Positions 55,464 through 64,000 of a DNA stretch of 64,000 nt are shown piece by piece. The stretch spans positions 434,001 to 498,000 of the forward strand of contig NZ_OEQB01000001.1 in the NCBI RefSeq assembly GCF_900240295.1. Direction: 5' to 3'. The translations under genes were made by a program, and so were the position numbers. Below the pieces are notes generated by a model. It saw nothing but the letters and a program-made list of their open reading frames with translations, was not told where the DNA came from and searched no databases. Position 1 is the stretch's first letter. Each line of letters begins with the position of its first letter. This DNA comes from Megasphaera vaginalis (ex Bordigoni et al. 2020). GTDB lineage: Bacteria; Bacillota; Negativicutes; Veillonellales; Megasphaeraceae.

Positions 55464-56042
55464 TCAGCAGGGAAACTCCAGTTTGATAATCTGTCCGTTC
55501 TTTACGGTCTGACTGGAACGAAATTGCCGCATATATTCCCGATCGGCCATCCCTTCCTTCGCCGCGACAAGTAAAAGATTGCGGATAAATTGCGCATGCG
55601 TAAACACGACGATAAACGATTCTTTCCGTTCCCGCAGTCTTTGCAATGTCTCCCGGATGCGGCAAAGAAGCTGACTGTAGCTTTCAGCGCCGCTGCCGTC
55701 ACAGTAATCGGGATCCATTGCCCGCCAATACGCCACTACTCGAGGACGCCGCTGGACCGAGGTCGTGCCGACGCAGGTAGCCGGCGCCAAATAGACGAAT
55801 TCCCGCACACTGTCCCATATTTCCCTTTTTGCAGCCGGCCATTTTTGCAACGTCGGCGCCGCCGTTTCTCTGGCGCGCAAATATGGCGACGTAATGATCA
55901 GTTCCGGCTCGGGAATGTTGTCGCTGACTGCCGACGCCTGTTCTCTTCCCCGCAAGGAAAGCGGTATCGTTTCATGATCATTTGTTGCTTCTCCCGCATT
56001 GGCCAGGCTTTCACCGTGACGAACAAACCAAATTTCCTTCAT
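55464..56042 (-). CDS. Histidine phosphatase family protein
   Basis: 192 residues. RHG motif WFVRHGESLANAGEAT at the N-terminus, SPYLRARETA, and the second His in FTHAQFIRN. Unlike the cobC copy it has no pathway neighbour, so the substrate is unknown. GAGAGG upstream. Confidence 0.85.
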   Translation of the reverse strand: MKEIWFVRHGESLANAGEATNDHETIPLSLRGREQASAVSDNIPEPELIITSPYLRARETAAPTLQKWPAAKREIWDSVREFVYLAPATCVGTTSVQRRPRVVAYWRAMDPDYCDGSGAESYSQLLCRIRETLQRLRERKESFIVVFTHAQFIRNLLLVAAKEGMADREYMRQFRSSQTVKNGQIIKLEFPC

Positions 56043-56085
56043 CTTTTTCCTCTCCCTTGCCGTTTTCTTTTTTCATTATAAAACA

Positions 56086-56119
56086 AAAATGAGGCGCTGC
56101 AAATGCAGCACCTCATTTT
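56086..56119 (-). terminator. Terminator after nifJ
   Basis: Minus strand 15-bp arms AAAATGAGGTGCTGC / GCAGCGCCTCATTTT (one GU pair), 4-nt loop, followed by T-rich DNA. Confidence 0.85.
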
Positions 56120-56157
56120 GTAAAGGTAGGCGTATTTTTATTACTGAAACAGAAGAC

Positions 56158-59100
56158 TTATTTTCCTGCTAATTCTTTATATGTTGCATATTTATCTTTT
56201 GCGTAGGCTTCGGCTTTCGAGAAGAGTTCTTCAGCCATATCCGGGAAGGTACGCGTTAACGCGGCATAGCGCGTTTCACCCATGAGGTAATCGCGGAAGG
56301 AACCGGTCGGTTCTTTCGAGTCGAGAATGAACGGGTTCTTCCCTTCTTCGGCCAGCATCGGATTATACCGATAGAGATGCCAGTAACCGCATTCAACGGC
56401 ACGTTTCATTTCTTCCTGCGCCTTGCCCATGCCGCAGCTGAGGCCATGGTTGATGCAAGGCGAATAAGCGATGATGATGGACGGGCCGTCATAGGCTTCC
56501 GCTTCTTTGATAGCCTTGATCATCTGATTCGGATCAGCGCCGAGAGCGACCTGCGCAATGTAGATATGACCATAGGACATGAGGATACGTCCCAGATCCT
56601 TTTTGTTCGTCCGCCGGCCGGCAGAAGCGAACTGCGCAACGGCGCCGATCGGCGTAGCCTTCGAAGACTGTCCGCCGGTATTGGAATATACTTCCGTATC
56701 GACGAGCATGATATTGACATTGACATTCATGGAAAGAACATGATCCAAGCCGCCGTAGCCGATATCATAAGCCCAGCCGTCGCCGCCGTACATCCAGATC
56801 GTCTTCTTCACGATATGTTCTTTATGGGCCAAGAGATAATCGCGGATTTCTTTCGCTTCCCCGCTGAGGTTGGCATTGACCAAGGCGGCAATCAAAGCCT
56901 TGCTCGTTTCTTCCGTCACTTCCCCTTCATTGCTGACGCCGTACGATTCCAACCATTTTTTAGCCGCTTCGTGAAGCGTTCCGTCGACGAGGGGCATGAG
57001 TTTTTCAACGTGCAGCCGGATAGCGGCGCGCTGCTGATCCATGGAAAGGTACATGCCCAAAGCAAACTCGGCATTATCTTCAAATACGGAATTGGACCAA
57101 GCCGGACCACAACCATTTTCATCGGTCGTATAGGACAAACTCGGCATTGCGGAACCCCAAGCCTGCGTACAGCCCGTTGCATTGGCAATCAGCATCCGAT
57201 GACCGAAGAGCTGCGTCAACGTCTTCATATACGCCGTTTCGGCGCAACCTGCGCAAGCGCCGGAGAATTCGAGGAGCGGCTTATTGAACTGGCTGCCTTT
57301 GATCGTGAATTTATCGAGCCCCGTTTCTTTCTTGCTCAGGGTCTGCGCATAATCCCAGTTGACGCTTTCATGGCGCTGTGTATCGAGCGGTTCCATGACG
57401 AGCGCCTTATCCTTGGCCGGACAGATATTGGCACAGGTGTAGCAGCTGTAACAGTCGAGAGGCGAAACTTGGATGCGGAAACCGTATTTTTCCAATCCCT
57501 TACCGATGGCCGGTTTAGTTTCAAAACCTGCCGGAGCGTTCTGCTGTTCCGTTTCATCAACCAAATACGGGCGAATGGCCGCATGGGGGCAAACGAGAGA
57601 ACAACGGTTACATTGGATGCAGTTTTCACGGATCCACTTCGGAACGACGGAAGCGATGCCCCGTTTTTCATACTGCGTCGAACCTACCGGATAGGAACCG
57701 TCCGCATAGGGAACGAATTCGCTGACCGGAATATCGTCGCCTTTCTGGGCATTGGAAGGCGCGACAATCTTCTGAATAAATTCGGGCAGATCACTGCCTG
57801 CCGCCGTTTTTTCATCGTCCGGCAGATCGAGCCAGCTAGCCGGAACTTCGACTTTTACCATGCCGTCCAAGCCGCGATCGACAGCCGCCTGGTTCATGGA
57901 AACGATCTTGTCCCCTTTGGCCATATACGTCTTGTAGATGGCGTCTTTCATATGCTTAACAGCATCATCGATAGGCAAGATATTGGCCAGTTTAAAGAAG
58001 GCCGCCTGCAGTACCGTATTCGTCCGGTTGCCGAGACCGATTTCACCGGCAATCTTCGTGGCATCAATGATGTAAAATTCGATCTTTTTCTTGGCGATCT
58101 GCCGTTTTACTTCATTGCTTAACTGTTTTTCCAGTTCTTCCGGCGTCCAGCTGCAATTCAGGAGGAACGTACCGCCGTCACGAATTTCGCCGACAATATC
58201 ATAGGTCCCCATATACGCCTGCTTATGGCACGCCAGGAAATCGGCAGCTTTAATGTAGTATGTGGCGCGAATCGGGTTTTTACCGAAGCGGAGATGGGAC
58301 TTCGTAACGCCGCCCGATTTTTTCGTATCATATTCGAAATATGCCTGTACGTACATATCCGTGTTATCGCCGATGATCTTGATGGAGTTCTTATTGGCGC
58401 CGACAGTTCCGTCGGAACCGAAACCCCAGAACTTACAGTTCACCGTCCCTTGCGAATCAACGGCAAGCGGAACATCAGGAATAGACAGATGGGTTACATC
58501 ATCATTCAGGCCGACGGTAAAATGCATCTTCGGATTCAGCGAATCCATATTCTTGAATACGGCATTGATCGAAGCCGGCGCTACGTCCTTCGAAGACAAC
58601 CCATAACGGCAAGCCAGGATATCGACCGGTTTAGCGACATGTTTCATTGCGGCGCAAACGTCTTCATAAAGCGGTTCGCCCAAGGCGCCCGGTTCTTTCG
58701 TGCGATCCATGACCGTAATCGTGCGGACCGTGTCCGGCAATTCCTTCAGGAAATGTTCCAGCGAGAAAGGACGGTAGAGATGTACCTGGAGATAGCCGAC
58801 CTTCTTCCCTTGCGCCATCAGGGCATCTATAGTTTCCTGAATAGCGCCGGTAGCGGAACCCATGGCAACAATAACATGTTCGGCATCTTCGGCGCCGTAA
58901 TAATTGAAGAGCTTATACGTTCTGCCCGTCAGTTCACTGATCTTGTTCATATAGTCTTCAACAATATACGGCAGTCTGTCATACCAGAGATTGCTGGCTT
59001 CTTTCGACTGGAAATACATATCCGGATTGGTAACGGTACTGCGCATAACCGGATGTTCCGGATTCAAACCGTGATGTTTGAAATCGTAAAGAGCGTCACG

Positions 59101-59691
59101 ATCAATCAGCTTAGCCAATTCTTCTTCAGGCAACATGTAAATTTTTTGGATTTCATGAGATGTGCGGAAGCCGTCAAAGAAATGCATGAACGGCACGTGC
59201 CCTTTAATCGCCGATAAATGAGCGACAGCCGCCAAATCGGCACATTCCTGAACGCTGGCGCTGCAAAGCTGTGCCAATCCCGTGTTGCGACAGCCCATGA
59301 CATCCGAGTGGTCGCCGAAGATAGACATCGTATGCGTGCCGACTGTACGAGCGGCAACGTGCAGCACCACCGGTTTCAACTGGCCCGAAAGACGGTGCAG
59401 CACCGGAATCATCAACATCAGGCCTTGTGAAGCCGTAAACGTCGAACAGAGACTGCCGGCTTCCGAAGCGCCGTGAACAGCGCCAATAGCACCTGCTTCC
59501 GACTGCATTTCAACTAATTTTACTGTTTGTCCGAATAAATTTTTCCGCCCTTTAGCAGACCAGACATCCACGTGTTCTGCCATCGGCGATGACGGGGTAA
59601 TCGGGTAAATCGTCGCAACTTCCGTAAACGAATACGCTACGTCCGCTGCCGCTTCATTACCGTCAAGGGTCTTAACGATCTGTCGTACCAT
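56158..59691 (-). CDS. nifJ: Pyruvate:ferredoxin (flavodoxin) oxidoreductase
   Basis: 1177 residues, the usual single-chain length. It oxidises pyruvate to acetyl-CoA and CO2 and reduces ferredoxin, central to anaerobic fermentation. The N-terminal domain has TIYPITPSSPMAE. Two [4Fe-4S] motifs (CIQCNRCSLVCPHAAIRP and CYSCYTCANICPAKDKAL) are near residues 690-760. The TPP domain has GACAGCAET, GNATGCTQAWG-like (IANATGCTQ) and GDGWAYDIGYGG. The ATG at 59691 is 8 nt from GGAG. Confidence 0.98.
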   Translation of the reverse strand: MVRQIVKTLDGNEAAADVAYSFTEVATIYPITPSSPMAEHVDVWSAKGRKNLFGQTVKLVEMQSEAGAIGAVHGASEAGSLCSTFTASQGLMLMIPVLHRLSGQLKPVVLHVAARTVGTHTMSIFGDHSDVMGCRNTGLAQLCSASVQECADLAAVAHLSAIKGHVPFMHFFDGFRTSHEIQKIYMLPEEELAKLIDRDALYDFKHHGLNPEHPVMRSTVTNPDMYFQSKEASNLWYDRLPYIVEDYMNKISELTGRTYKLFNYYGAEDAEHVIVAMGSATGAIQETIDALMAQGKKVGYLQVHLYRPFSLEHFLKELPDTVRTITVMDRTKEPGALGEPLYEDVCAAMKHVAKPVDILACRYGLSSKDVAPASINAVFKNMDSLNPKMHFTVGLNDDVTHLSIPDVPLAVDSQGTVNCKFWGFGSDGTVGANKNSIKIIGDNTDMYVQAYFEYDTKKSGGVTKSHLRFGKNPIRATYYIKAADFLACHKQAYMGTYDIVGEIRDGGTFLLNCSWTPEELEKQLSNEVKRQIAKKKIEFYIIDATKIAGEIGLGNRTNTVLQAAFFKLANILPIDDAVKHMKDAIYKTYMAKGDKIVSMNQAAVDRGLDGMVKVEVPASWLDLPDDEKTAAGSDLPEFIQKIVAPSNAQKGDDIPVSEFVPYADGSYPVGSTQYEKRGIASVVPKWIRENCIQCNRCSLVCPHAAIRPYLVDETEQQNAPAGFETKPAIGKGLEKYGFRIQVSPLDCYSCYTCANICPAKDKALVMEPLDTQRHESVNWDYAQTLSKKETGLDKFTIKGSQFNKPLLEFSGACAGCAETAYMKTLTQLFGHRMLIANATGCTQAWGSAMPSLSYTTDENGCGPAWSNSVFEDNAEFALGMYLSMDQQRAAIRLHVEKLMPLVDGTLHEAAKKWLESYGVSNEGEVTEETSKALIAALVNANLSGEAKEIRDYLLAHKEHIVKKTIWMYGGDGWAYDIGYGGLDHVLSMNVNVNIMLVDTEVYSNTGGQSSKATPIGAVAQFASAGRRTNKKDLGRILMSYGHIYIAQVALGADPNQMIKAIKEAEAYDGPSIIIAYSPCINHGLSCGMGKAQEEMKRAVECGYWHLYRYNPMLAEEGKNPFILDSKEPTGSFRDYLMGETRYAALTRTFPDMAEELFSKAEAYAKDKYATYKELAGK

Positions 59692-59746
59692 ATAAACCAC
59701 TCCTTCAGCTTAAATAATTACGCAAATACGTAGAACGTTTAACTAA

Positions 59747-59775
59747 ATTATAAACGTTTATAGTATACTTGTCAA
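59747..59775 (-). promoter_or_regulatory. Consensus promoter of nifJ with overlapping palindrome
   Basis: Minus strand TTGACA (59770-59775), 17-bp spacer, TATAAT (59747-59752): perfect consensus. The palindrome TATAAACGTTTATA (59749-59762) overlaps the -10 box and resembles a LacI/CcpA-type site. About 60 bp before the start. Confidence 0.8.
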
Positions 59776-59881
59776 GAATAATTGCATTGCTTATTTCACA
59801 TAAGTGATTTGGAAATAAACTTGCAAGTATACGAAAAATCACAGATCAAACATAACTGACACACTCTCCTTTCCGTAACAC

Positions 59882-59919
59882 AAGAGGCCTGCCGCAGCCT
59901 TGCTGCCAACAGGCCTCTT
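59882..59919 (-). terminator. Hairpin after the permease gene
   Basis: AAGAGGCCTG pairs with CAGGCCTCTT, with an inner GCAGC/GCTGC stem. It starts 13 bp after the permease stop; no strong T-run. Confidence 0.55.
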
Positions 59920-59932
59920 ACTGAACCCCGAC

Positions 59933-61225
59933 CTAGCTGAAAGCCAGGAACGGTGAAATAACCAACAGAATGCCGATCGAACTGATCGTGCACAACTTCC
60001 AATCACGATAGTGTTTGAACTGCGGCGTCTGCATGACCAAGTAAACCGGCATTAAGCAGCCGAGAACCCCCATTAACGGGCTTAACAAAGTCGTAAAGGT
60101 CAAGGCCGGTGCATTGAGCGCAATAGCCCCCCACGAAACGCAGACACAGAAGACGCTGATCCCGTATTTAATCATCTTCTTGTTAACGCTTTCTTCCTTC
60201 ACATACCGCAGCAAGACATTCATGGCAATGCCGTAGCAGGAATCGCGGAACGAAAGGAATACCGAAAAGAACGCCGTTACGACGGCAAAGATGTTAAGTA
60301 CCAGACTGAGAATCCGCACTGCCGCACCGTCCATACTCTTCGCTGCCATGGCCAAGGACGAAATATTGGCTTCGTAAGCAGCGACAGCCTGTTCATGACC
60401 GACGGCAATATTGAAGGAGAGTGCATAGAAGACGACGACAGTCCACAACGTCCAGAAGGCGATTTTCATGACTCGCATGGAACGATAATACGCCAAGACT
60501 TTGTTATCCGATTTGGCGCGGTACGAAATGACGACCGGACTGATGCCGATGAAGAAGGTAATCGAAAGAACCGTCAGCGGCAACATAACGATGCTGTTTT
60601 TAATCAAGTAAGTAACAGACGGGAACTCGCCGATATTGCCAAAATTCCAATACTGTACCATGACGACGCCGAAGAAAGCGATGACGAGCAACTTCGTTAA
60701 CACCATACCGGACGATACTTTAAAGAGCAACTTTTCTCCTTGCGACGCAATCAAAACGAGACAGCAGATAACGGCCAACCCGTAGAAAATGTTGTCAGAC
60801 AGCAACGTTTCCGTGACGCCGAAGGTCTGCAAAAAGGACGCGCTGTCGTTCGTTAGGGCCGTCGAATAGAGGAAAATGACGATCGTCGTAAAGGCAAAGT
60901 AGAGGAAGCCAAGGAAAAAGCCCCAATTTCGCCCTAAGTACCCTGAAATGATACCGGCAAAGTCTTCACACTTATCGGAATTAGCCATAATTTGTATGTA
61001 TAATTTCTGAAACTGGTACAAAATGGGATATCCGATCGCTGCTGCAACGATATACACCCACAACCCGACTAAGCCTACTTGCAACGGCAGGAACACGATA
61101 CCGGCACCGATAGCCATGCCGATACACATAATAATCCAACCTAAATCCATTCCGGAAAATTTGGAAGCCTTCTTCCATTCTTCCAAGGTCATACCCGCTT
61201 TTTTTGCATACTCAAGTGATGACAT
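59933..61225 (-). CDS. SdaC-type amino acid permease (HAAAP family)
   Basis: 430 residues, about eleven membrane helices. GMAIGAGIVFLPLQVGLVGLW and the RDSCYGIAMNVLL region match the serine/threonine proton symporters (SdaC, TdcC). Serine is the likeliest substrate. Start 61225 with GGAGGT 7 nt upstream. Its promoter is nearly the same as that of nifJ. Confidence 0.85.
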   Translation of the reverse strand: MSSLEYAKKAGMTLEEWKKASKFSGMDLGWIIMCIGMAIGAGIVFLPLQVGLVGLWVYIVAAAIGYPILYQFQKLYIQIMANSDKCEDFAGIISGYLGRNWGFFLGFLYFAFTTIVIFLYSTALTNDSASFLQTFGVTETLLSDNIFYGLAVICCLVLIASQGEKLLFKVSSGMVLTKLLVIAFFGVVMVQYWNFGNIGEFPSVTYLIKNSIVMLPLTVLSITFFIGISPVVISYRAKSDNKVLAYYRSMRVMKIAFWTLWTVVVFYALSFNIAVGHEQAVAAYEANISSLAMAAKSMDGAAVRILSLVLNIFAVVTAFFSVFLSFRDSCYGIAMNVLLRYVKEESVNKKMIKYGISVFCVCVSWGAIALNAPALTFTTLLSPLMGVLGCLMPVYLVMQTPQFKHYRDWKLCTISSIGILLVISPFLAFS

Positions 61226-61376
61226 ACGTGAAACCTCCTATGGGTAATTTTCTCCATGTACTACATAAACACTGCTCTTCTCCCTTTTTAAGTTAAACCT
61301 GCTATTTTTTTACTTGCAAAAAATAGTATTTTTATTCCTTTCATATTTTTTCTATACGGCCGTTTCTTTTAACTAA

Positions 61377-61405
61377 ATTTTAAGTTACAACGTTTTACTT
61401 GTCAA
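61377..61405 (-). promoter_or_regulatory. Promoter of the SdaC-type permease
   Basis: Minus strand TTGACA (61400-61405), 17-bp spacer, TAAAAT (61377-61382). It shares TTGACAAGTA and AATTTAGTTAAA with the nifJ promoter at the same spacing. A further AAACGTTT-like word lies at 61491-61502. Confidence 0.75.
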
Positions 61406-61600
61406 TATACACGAGGTTCTTATTATGTATAAACAAGATTGATTGTATTCGTTTTTAGAATTATTGTATATATCATCATAAAATTTTATGTTAAACGTTT
61501 TATTAAAATTGATATTTTTTAACGTATATTTTATATATTATTACATTTTATCGGTTTTGTAATATTAACGAAATTCCTTAAAGATGGAAATAAAGCCAAA

Positions 61601-61633
61601 AAAACACAGTCCTCTGACAGAGGACTGTGTTTT
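61601..61633 (-). terminator. Terminator after cfa
   Basis: 15-bp arms AAAACACAGTCCTCT / AGAGGACTGTGTTTT, 3-nt loop, followed by T7 on the minus strand. Confidence 0.93.
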
Positions 61634-61663
61634 CTGTTTTCTTGAAAGGCAATACACCTTGTT

Positions 61664-62830
61664 TTAATACCACCGCGTCATCGGCAGATCATTGTTGCAG
61701 CCTTTCGTCATCAAGACTTGATGCAAGTCGATATTGCCGATATAGAAAGCAACAGCACAGCCGCAAAGATATAAATCCCACATGCGGACAAATTCGCTGC
61801 CGCGTTCAGCCTCCACCTGATCATGAACCTTTCGAAAATTATCATACCAGCATAATAATGTTTTATAATAATGGCGCCGCAAGCTTTCCACATCAAGAAC
61901 ACGGAATTCCGTATCATAAGCGAGATCGATGATTTCCCGCAAAGACGGTAAGGTGCCGCCGGGAAAAATATACTTGCGCATCCACGGATTGCTGACGCGC
62001 TCATCAAGGCCACTGATGTAGTGCAGCAAGAACAAGCCGCCGTCGACTAAAAGATGCTCTGCCGTTTCCATATAAGTCATGTAGTTGGAACGGCCAACAT
62101 GTTCCAACATGCCGACACTGACGACACGGTCAAATTTCCACTTCGTCTCCGGTAAATCCCGGTAATCGGCCAATTCGATCTGTACCTGCTCTTCAAGTCC
62201 CAGTTCCCTGATCCGTTCCTGTCCCTTATGCCATTGTTCCCTGCTTAGGGTACAACCATACCCTCGAACGCCATATTTCTTTGCCGCTTCAATGAGCAAA
62301 TATCCCCAGCCACAGCCAATATCCAGTAAACGCATGCCCTTTTCCAGATGGAGCTTTTCCAAAATATAATGGACCTTTTGCTGCTGCGCCATCTCCAACG
62401 TATCCGCGTCGCCCTTAAAATATGCGCATGAATAGCTCATGGACGGGTCAAGCCACAATTGATAAAAGTCATTGCCCAAGTCATAATGTGACGAAACCTG
62501 CTGCTTTTGACTCCCCTTGGATTCCGATTGGAATAAAAGTCCTTTCAATCCTTTTCGATCAAGAGAAAAGCGGTCATTTTGCTTCAACATGCATTTCAAC
62601 GCCGTAAATAAGTCGCCTTCAATATCAATATCCCGACGCATGTACGCTTCTCCCAAAGCCAATGATGTCGAAGCAAGCAAGTCCTTCTTAGGAATATCTT
62701 TGTTGACAACTAACGTAAATACCGGCGTTCCTTCACCGATCGTGTAGGTTTCGCCATGGAGACGAACGGAAAAACAAAATTGATCAAAGCGGTGAAGATA
62801 ATGGATAAAAAAACTATCTAACAAATGCAT
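61664..62830 (-). CDS. cfa: Cyclopropane-fatty-acyl-phospholipid synthase
   Basis: 388 residues. It uses SAM to add a methylene across double bonds of membrane lipids, usually under acid or stationary stress. SAM motif LLDIGCGWG near residue 165, HYDLGNDFYQLWLD, and SVGMLEHVG. Start 62830 (MHLLDSF) is 7 nt from GGAGG; a GTG at 62836 is part of that region. 12 bp after folD. Confidence 0.95.
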   Translation of the reverse strand: MHLLDSFFIHYLHRFDQFCFSVRLHGETYTIGEGTPVFTLVVNKDIPKKDLLASTSLALGEAYMRRDIDIEGDLFTALKCMLKQNDRFSLDRKGLKGLLFQSESKGSQKQQVSSHYDLGNDFYQLWLDPSMSYSCAYFKGDADTLEMAQQQKVHYILEKLHLEKGMRLLDIGCGWGYLLIEAAKKYGVRGYGCTLSREQWHKGQERIRELGLEEQVQIELADYRDLPETKWKFDRVVSVGMLEHVGRSNYMTYMETAEHLLVDGGLFLLHYISGLDERVSNPWMRKYIFPGGTLPSLREIIDLAYDTEFRVLDVESLRRHYYKTLLCWYDNFRKVHDQVEAERGSEFVRMWDLYLCGCAVAFYIGNIDLHQVLMTKGCNNDLPMTRWY

Positions 62831-62842
62831 AGACACTCCTCC

Positions 62843-63682
62843 TTACTCCGTCTCCGCCAAAGTGCGGACGACATTTTTCAAAACCATTATCGTCGTCACG
62901 GCGCCGACACCTCCGGGAACAGGCGTAATGGCGGCGGCTTTTGCCGTCGCCGCCGTAAAATCCACATCGCCTACAGTTTTACCGTCAATCCGGTTGATGC
63001 CGACATCGATGACAACGGCGCCAGCGGCAATCATATCGGCAGTCACAAAACCGGCCCTGCCTACGGCGGCAATGAGAATATCCGCTTCCGAGGCCAGCAC
63101 CGCCAAATTCTTCGTCCGAGAATGACAAACCGTTACCGTCGCATTTTGCTTTAAGCACAGCTGCGCCAACGGTTTGCCGACGATATTGCTGCGGCCGATA
63201 ACGACCACGTGTTTTCCTTCCAAATCAATTCGGTAATACGCCAAAATAGCCATAACGGCCTGCGGCGTACACGGCACAAAAGCGGGCTTGCCCGAGAAAA
63301 GACGCCCCATGCTCCGTTCCGTAATCCCGTCGATGTCTTTTTCCGGCGCAATATACTCACTCAGCTTTGCCGCCGAGAGATGCTCCGGCAACGGCATCAA
63401 AAGAAGAATCCCTTTAATCTCATCGGCAGCGTTGAGTTTTTCCAGCAACGCCGCTACCTCTTCCGCCGCCGCAGACGCAGGCAGTTGATAGGGATGAAAC
63501 GGCAGACCGACTTCAACGGCGCGGCGTTGCAACGCCGTACGGTACAGCGCCGACGCCTTGTCGTCCCCGATCTGCACTACAGCCAAACACGGCAACGCTC
63601 CTTTTTTTCCCAATGCTGCCAGGCCTTTGATCAGCTGTTCTTTTTCAAAAGCGGCAACACACTTACCGTCCAATACGCGCAT
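62843..63682 (-). CDS. folD: Methylenetetrahydrofolate dehydrogenase/cyclohydrolase FolD
   Basis: 279 residues, bifunctional one-carbon enzyme. The family segment VVQIGDDKASALYRTALQRR near residue 36 carries the catalytic Lys/Tyr equivalents, VVIGRSNIVGKPLA is the NADP motif, and TPVPGGVGAVTTIMVLKN is the C-terminal signature. The Tyr-x3-Lys of the active site is altered: the position is ALYRTALQ, without the usual Lys, which deserves a check by alignment. Followed 12 bp later by cfa. Confidence 0.93.
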   Translation of the reverse strand: MRVLDGKCVAAFEKEQLIKGLAALGKKGALPCLAVVQIGDDKASALYRTALQRRAVEVGLPFHPYQLPASAAAEEVAALLEKLNAADEIKGILLLMPLPEHLSAAKLSEYIAPEKDIDGITERSMGRLFSGKPAFVPCTPQAVMAILAYYRIDLEGKHVVVIGRSNIVGKPLAQLCLKQNATVTVCHSRTKNLAVLASEADILIAAVGRAGFVTADMIAAGAVVIDVGINRIDGKTVGDVDFTAATAKAAAITPVPGGVGAVTTIMVLKNVVRTLAETE

Positions 63683-63690
63683 CTTTTCTC

Positions 63691-64000
63691 CTATCGCATA
63701 AACGTAACGAAAACATCACTGCCGGGCTCTGCATACGCCTCTGCCGGCGGGTCCTGATAAACGGCATTGCCGCTGCCGTTAGGAACAAACCCCAGTCCGG
63801 CGCGATTCAGCCAATCATTGACTTCGCGGTTGTTCCAACCGATAAATGACGGCAAGAGGATCCCCTGGTCCGTTGTTTTCACGTCCGGCATCGTTCTCGT
63901 CTTTTTCTGCTCCGTATCTCTCGGAATATTCCCGCTGTCAATCGATCCAGACGGCGCGACGCCTTTGAATCGCACAATGTCCGTCATCATTTCTTTAAAG
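63691..64000 (-). CDS. C-terminus of a PASTA penicillin-binding protein (partial)
   Basis: The frame is open to the window edge. FKEMMTDIVRFKGVAPSG is the end of a transpeptidase domain of the SpoVD/FtsI kind, and about 65 residues (LLPSFIGWNNREVNDWLN... DVFVTFMR) form one PASTA domain, a beta-lactam or muropeptide binding module. The gene start lies beyond 64000. Ends 8 bp before folD. Confidence 0.7.
   Translation of the reverse strand, partial: FKEMMTDIVRFKGVAPSGSIDSGNIPRDTEQKKTRTMPDVKTTDQGILLPSFIGWNNREVNDWLNRAGLGFVPNGSGNAVYQDPPAEAYAEPGSDVFVTFMR

Larger units (their letters stand above)
61226..61663. other. AT-rich intergenic region between permease and cfa
   Basis: 438 bp, strongly AT-rich, no gene seen. 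It contains the permease promoter, a distal AAACGTTT-like word and the cfa terminator at its right end. Confidence 0.5.

Noticed and set aside
56377-58122. 581-codon plus-strand open frame inside nifJ
   Set aside because: Antisense shadow of a strongly conserved gene; Arg/His/Ile-rich mirror composition and no ribosome site.
58225-59217. 330-codon plus-strand open frame inside nifJ
   Set aside because: Same reason: antisense shadow of nifJ codons.

Overview
The window looks like chromosomal DNA of an anaerobic, low-oxygen fermentative Firmicute, most likely a member of the Negativicutes (Megasphaera/Veillonellaceae-like). This is inferred from gene content, not from a database match. Supporting signs are strong AGGAGG-type ribosome binding sites, a CggR-type regulator, the Firmicute gene run asp23-nusB-xseAB-ispA-tlyA-nadK-argR-recN, pyruvate:ferredoxin oxidoreductase, a Co/Ni ECF transporter with cobamide assembly genes, and a PotE-type polyamine antiporter. 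I saw no rRNA, tRNA, CRISPR array, prophage or intact insertion sequence.

Layout. 1-4.9 kb (minus): glycolysis, with two different GAPDH genes around gpmI and a CggR gene after the second one. 4.9-8.6 kb (minus): envelope and redox genes of mostly unknown role, then an EamA exporter. 9.4-14.4 kb: potE, two overlapping membrane genes, a HAD phosphatase and a DEAD-box helicase. 14.5-18.5 kb (minus): nagA and the diaminopimelate genes dapB-asd-dapA. 18.6-29.1 kb (minus): a long housekeeping run (pepP, efp, two Asp23 proteins, nusB, TsaD paralog, xseA, xseB, ispA, tlyA, nadK, methyltransferase, argR, recN). 29.3-32.6 kb (minus): cobU-cobS-cobC with a pseudouridine synthase, and moaB. 32.8-42.6 kb: accessory genes, several broken or degenerate: a dead-looking exonuclease, a J-like protein without HPD, a secreted nuclease with an overlapping small partner, a frameshifted WG-repeat protein, a decayed acetyltransferase and a small ORF behind a crotonase gene.

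42.9-45.4 kb (plus): cbiM-cbiQ-cbiO cobalt uptake behind a possible nickel/cobalt-sensor operator; it plausibly feeds the cobUSC genes. 45.9-50.7 kb is a strikingly AT-rich island: a LysR regulator divergent from a stand-alone DmpG-type aldolase, an MFS carrier and a D-2-hydroxyacid dehydrogenase, with a 19-bp perfect inverted repeat in the shared promoter region. This is the best candidate for an undescribed catabolic system. 50.7-55.4 kb (minus): guaA, then the queuosine precursor operon queD-queE-folE-queC-queF behind a preQ1-I riboswitch with a terminator. 55.5-64 kb (minus): a histidine phosphatase, nifJ, an SdaC-type amino acid permease that shares an unusual promoter with nifJ, cfa, folD, and the end of a PASTA penicillin-binding protein.

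Most genes lie on the minus strand. Where a Shine-Dalgarno site clearly favoured an internal start, the shorter gene is given.
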